Made by a program: the position numbers and the translations under genes. Shown piece after piece: positions 5,850 to 7,033 of a DNA stretch of 7,033 nucleotides. Below the pieces are notes generated by a model, which was given only the letters and a program-made list of their open reading frames with translations, was not told where the DNA came from and ran no database searches. Source of the stretch: Anaerolineae bacterium (GTDB taxonomy: Bacteria > Chloroflexota > Anaerolineae > Anaerolineales > UBA11858); NCBI GenBank assembly GCA_003694235.1, contig RFKO01000299.1, forward strand, positions 1-7,033. The letters are read 5' to 3'. Positions within the stretch are counted from its first letter, which is position 1, and each line of letters begins with the position of its first letter.

Positions 5850-7033
5850 TCAGCGCCCTGGCGGGCACGCACCTGATCGATGAAATTCTGAACCATGTTG
5901 CGGGCAAACGGATCGCGTCCGTTGACAATGAGGTAACCAGGCGCCCAAAATTCACCCGAAGGGTTATCGCGCGCCAGGCGGGGGAACTCGGCAAAGATGC
6001 GCTTTGAGGTTTCCACACTCAAATTGTGCACCATCATGCCGGGGGATTGATCCGGCGGGACGACAGCGATCCACTGCAAGTAATCCGGCCGCACCGAGAG
6101 ATGTTCCAATCGCCAGCCGAACGCCAGGCTGAGATCGCGCACCCAGCCTGCCAGCGCGTCGGCCAGATCACCCACCAGATGATGCTGCGGCAAACGCGGC
6201 ACCAGCACACAGGCATACGTCAGGTTGTGCCGGGTCAGCGAATCTGGTTCGGGTGTTGGCGGTTTATCTTCTTTCTCCGGCGCTTCCTCCTCATCGACAA
6301 CCGCGGTGGGACGGGTTTCGGCATCCGGCGACACAGCCTCCTCCTCGGGAGAGGTCGCGATGGGGTGGGTGTCATCCGCTACAGGCGAGGGGGTTTGAGC
6401 CGCTTCTTCGACCGGCGGTTCTACGAACAAATCATCCAGTTCTGTTTCCCATTCTTCCCAGTCAGCAGGGGACAAATCCACCTCGACGGGAGGCGTATCT
6501 TCCGCGGCGGCAGGTTCACCCTGGGGGGTGGGAATATCCAGTGAGCGAAGCAAATCTTCGAGGAATGCCTGGCGGCCGTCATTGAGATCGAATTGATCCG
6601 GTCGCCAGTCGGAGGGGATAGGCACATCTGCATCTTCAGGTGGAGGGGATTCTTCCGGTCCGGCTTCCCCGGTGGGTTCTGCCGCCCCCTCTGCCGCGGG
6701 CTGGACCGGCGGCGGCGAGGAAAGCTTGCGCGCCAGCGCGTTGGCACGGGCGCGCATTTCCATAAAGGGCGTCTCCGCCTCGAACGCCAGTGCGAGCACA
6801 AAATCATCACCCAGGCTGGTGGCATACAACATATACTCCCCCCCATTCGTCTTCAGGTGGACATAGCGGGCCAGGTCGCTGCCGCCATCATGCTCCCAAT
6901 AGTGCGCCAACAACTGCGCCAGTTCCTCCACCGCCGGTTGCGATAACTGACCGGCGTACGCCCAGGTGCGCCCACCGCGAGTGATCAAAGCGGCATGCGC
7001 GGAAGATTCCAGCGACAGCCGGGTGAGGTGCTG
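5846..7033 (-). CDS. Roadblock/LC7-like domain, acidic linker and inactive IS200/IS605 TnpA-like domain fusion (N-terminus outside window)
   Basis: The minus-strand frame is open from the window edge (7033) to TGA at 5848-5846, giving 395 visible residues. A TTG at 6988 could be read as a start, but it falls inside the first beta strand of a domain and the frame continues upstream, so the true start is outside the window. Residues ~1-104 fit a Roadblock/LC7 pattern: AALITRGG strand, TWAYAG strand, an amphipathic helix (AVEELAQLLAHYW), three strands ending DFVLALAFEAE, and a final helix (RARANALARKL). Residues ~105-268 form an acidic, Pro-rich linker. Residues ~269-390 resemble IS200/IS605 TnpA but lack its catalytic residues. 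Roadblock proteins usually dimerise and regulate small GTPases; TnpA-like domains bind single-stranded DNA hairpins. A role as a non-catalytic DNA-binding regulator is inferred. The stop overlaps the polA start as ATGA, so it is probably co-expressed with polA. The domain calls come from pattern reading, not a search. Confidence 0.9.
   Translation of the reverse strand, partial: QHLTRLSLESSAHAALITRGGRTWAYAGQLSQPAVEELAQLLAHYWEHDGGSDLARYVHLKTNGGEYMLYATSLGDDFVLALAFEAETPFMEMRARANALARKLSSPPPVQPAAEGAAEPTGEAGPEESPPPEDADVPIPSDWRPDQFDLNDGRQAFLEDLLRSLDIPTPQGEPAAAEDTPPVEVDLSPADWEEWETELDDLFVEPPVEEAAQTPSPVADDTHPIATSPEEEAVSPDAETRPTAVVDEEEAPEKEDKPPTPEPDSLTRHNLTYACVLVPRLPQHHLVGDLADALAGWVRDLSLAFGWRLEHLSVRPDYLQWIAVVPPDQSPGMMVHNLSVETSKRIFAEFPRLARDNPSGEFWAPGYLIVNGRDPFARNMVQNFIDQVRARQGAE
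5864..6229 (-). other. Degenerate IS200/IS605 TnpA (Y1 transposase)-like domain, catalytic residues replaced
   Basis: Visible residues ~269-390 can be laid along the TnpA fold without large gaps: first strand YACVLVPR (family: YHIVW.PKYR), LVGDLADALAGWVRDLSLAFG helix, LEHLSVRPDYLQWIAV (family: PDHVHLLV), the helix with ETSKRIFAEFP (family: K..SSR.L...F), FWAPGYLIVNG (family: LW..SYF..TVGG) and NMVQNFIDQ (family: VV..YIE.Q). The HUH pair is Tyr318 (6082-6080) and Gln320 (6076-6074) instead of His and His. The catalytic Tyr position is Phe384 (5884-5882). Strand-transfer chemistry should therefore be lost while the fold is kept. There are no IS ends, hairpins or TnpB nearby, and the domain is an in-frame fusion, so this is not an insertion sequence. 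The reference pattern is from memory. Confidence 0.7.
6230..6721 (-). other. Acidic, proline-rich disordered linker with two aromatic/hydrophobic islands (coding region)
   Basis: About 164 residues join the two folded domains. By my count, 160 of them include 27 Glu, 19 Asp and 31 Pro but only 6 Lys/Arg, so the segment is strongly acidic and should be disordered. Two islands break the pattern: visible residues ~143-165, with W143, F148, F157 and a predicted amphipathic helix (AFLEDLLRSL), and ~190-203, with W192, W195 and ending in ELDDLF. Such islands in disordered linkers are often short docking motifs, but no partner can be named from sequence. Confidence 0.75.
6722..7033 (-). other. Roadblock/LC7-like domain (coding region)
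   Basis: This segment encodes visible residues 1-104. The strand and helix order reads helix end, strand (AALITRGG), turn, strand (TWAYAGQL), long helix, strands (ARYVHLKT, GEYMLYATSLG, DFVLALAFEAE) and final helix (RARANALARKL). This is the Roadblock/MglB order, and the family's usual length of about 100-120 residues would be completed by a first helix at or just beyond the window edge. No GTPase gene is visible in the window. The call rests on topology and hydrophobic pattern, so a related longin-like fold is possible. Confidence 0.65.

Noticed and set aside
5864..6229. An IS200/IS605 insertion sequence
   Set aside because: Only a fused, catalytically dead TnpA-like domain is present; there is no independent start, no subterminal hairpins and no TnpB, and the downstream gene overlaps it by 4 bp.
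6026..6544. A 172-codon plus-strand open frame opposite the Roadblock-TnpA-like gene
   Set aside because: It is an Arg/Gly-rich antisense shadow of the acidic linker, which leaves few stops on the other strand.
6986..6988. TTG as the start codon of the Roadblock-containing gene
   Set aside because: The frame stays open to the window edge, and the TTG falls within the first beta strand of the domain, so the real start is outside the window.

Overview
The window is GC-rich and densely coding. Proteins and layout suggest a member of the Chloroflexota, probably Anaerolineae or a relative. The main hint is the leftmost gene: its 'FGYPIS ... QYFQRARFEWHPE' signature is one I associate with secreted proteins of that phylum. 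This placement is an inference from recalled family signatures; no 16S or other marker lies in the window.

Layout, left to right: (1) the 3' end of a plus-strand gene (1-678), whose product has an LGFP/Chloroflexota-type 'FGYP' module followed by a bacterial Ig-like beta domain; (2) a convergent junction of only 19 bp; (3) a minus-strand block filling the rest of the window. In transcription order the block holds a 5'-truncated gene for a Roadblock/LC7-like domain, an acidic proline-rich linker and an IS200/IS605 TnpA-like domain (7033-5846), then polA for a full-length three-domain DNA polymerase I (5849-3036), then a 777-residue tetratricopeptide-repeat (TPR) protein (3031-698). Gene 1 overlaps polA by 4 bp (ATGA), and only 4 bp separate polA from the TPR gene, so the three are very probably co-transcribed and translationally coupled. 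No gene-free stretch exceeds 20 bp, and I saw no tRNA, rRNA, CRISPR array, IS end or clear terminator.

Pol I looks ordinary and competent: 5' nuclease acidic residues, all three 3'-5' exonuclease motifs and polymerase motifs A, B and C are present. Its inter-domain linker also carries a perfect sliding-clamp-binding pentapeptide (QLSLF). The novelty is the gene upstream of it. Its C-terminal ~120 residues can be laid along the fold of IS200/IS605 single-strand transposases, but the HUH histidines have become Tyr and Gln and the catalytic tyrosine has become Phe. This looks like a domesticated, nuclease-dead DNA-binding domain tethered by a long disordered linker to a Roadblock module, the kind that normally dimerises and regulates small Ras-like GTPases. 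An operon of a dead HUH domain with Roadblock, Pol I and a TPR scaffold suggests an accessory complex acting on structured or single-stranded DNA during repair or replication. That functional reading is inference only.
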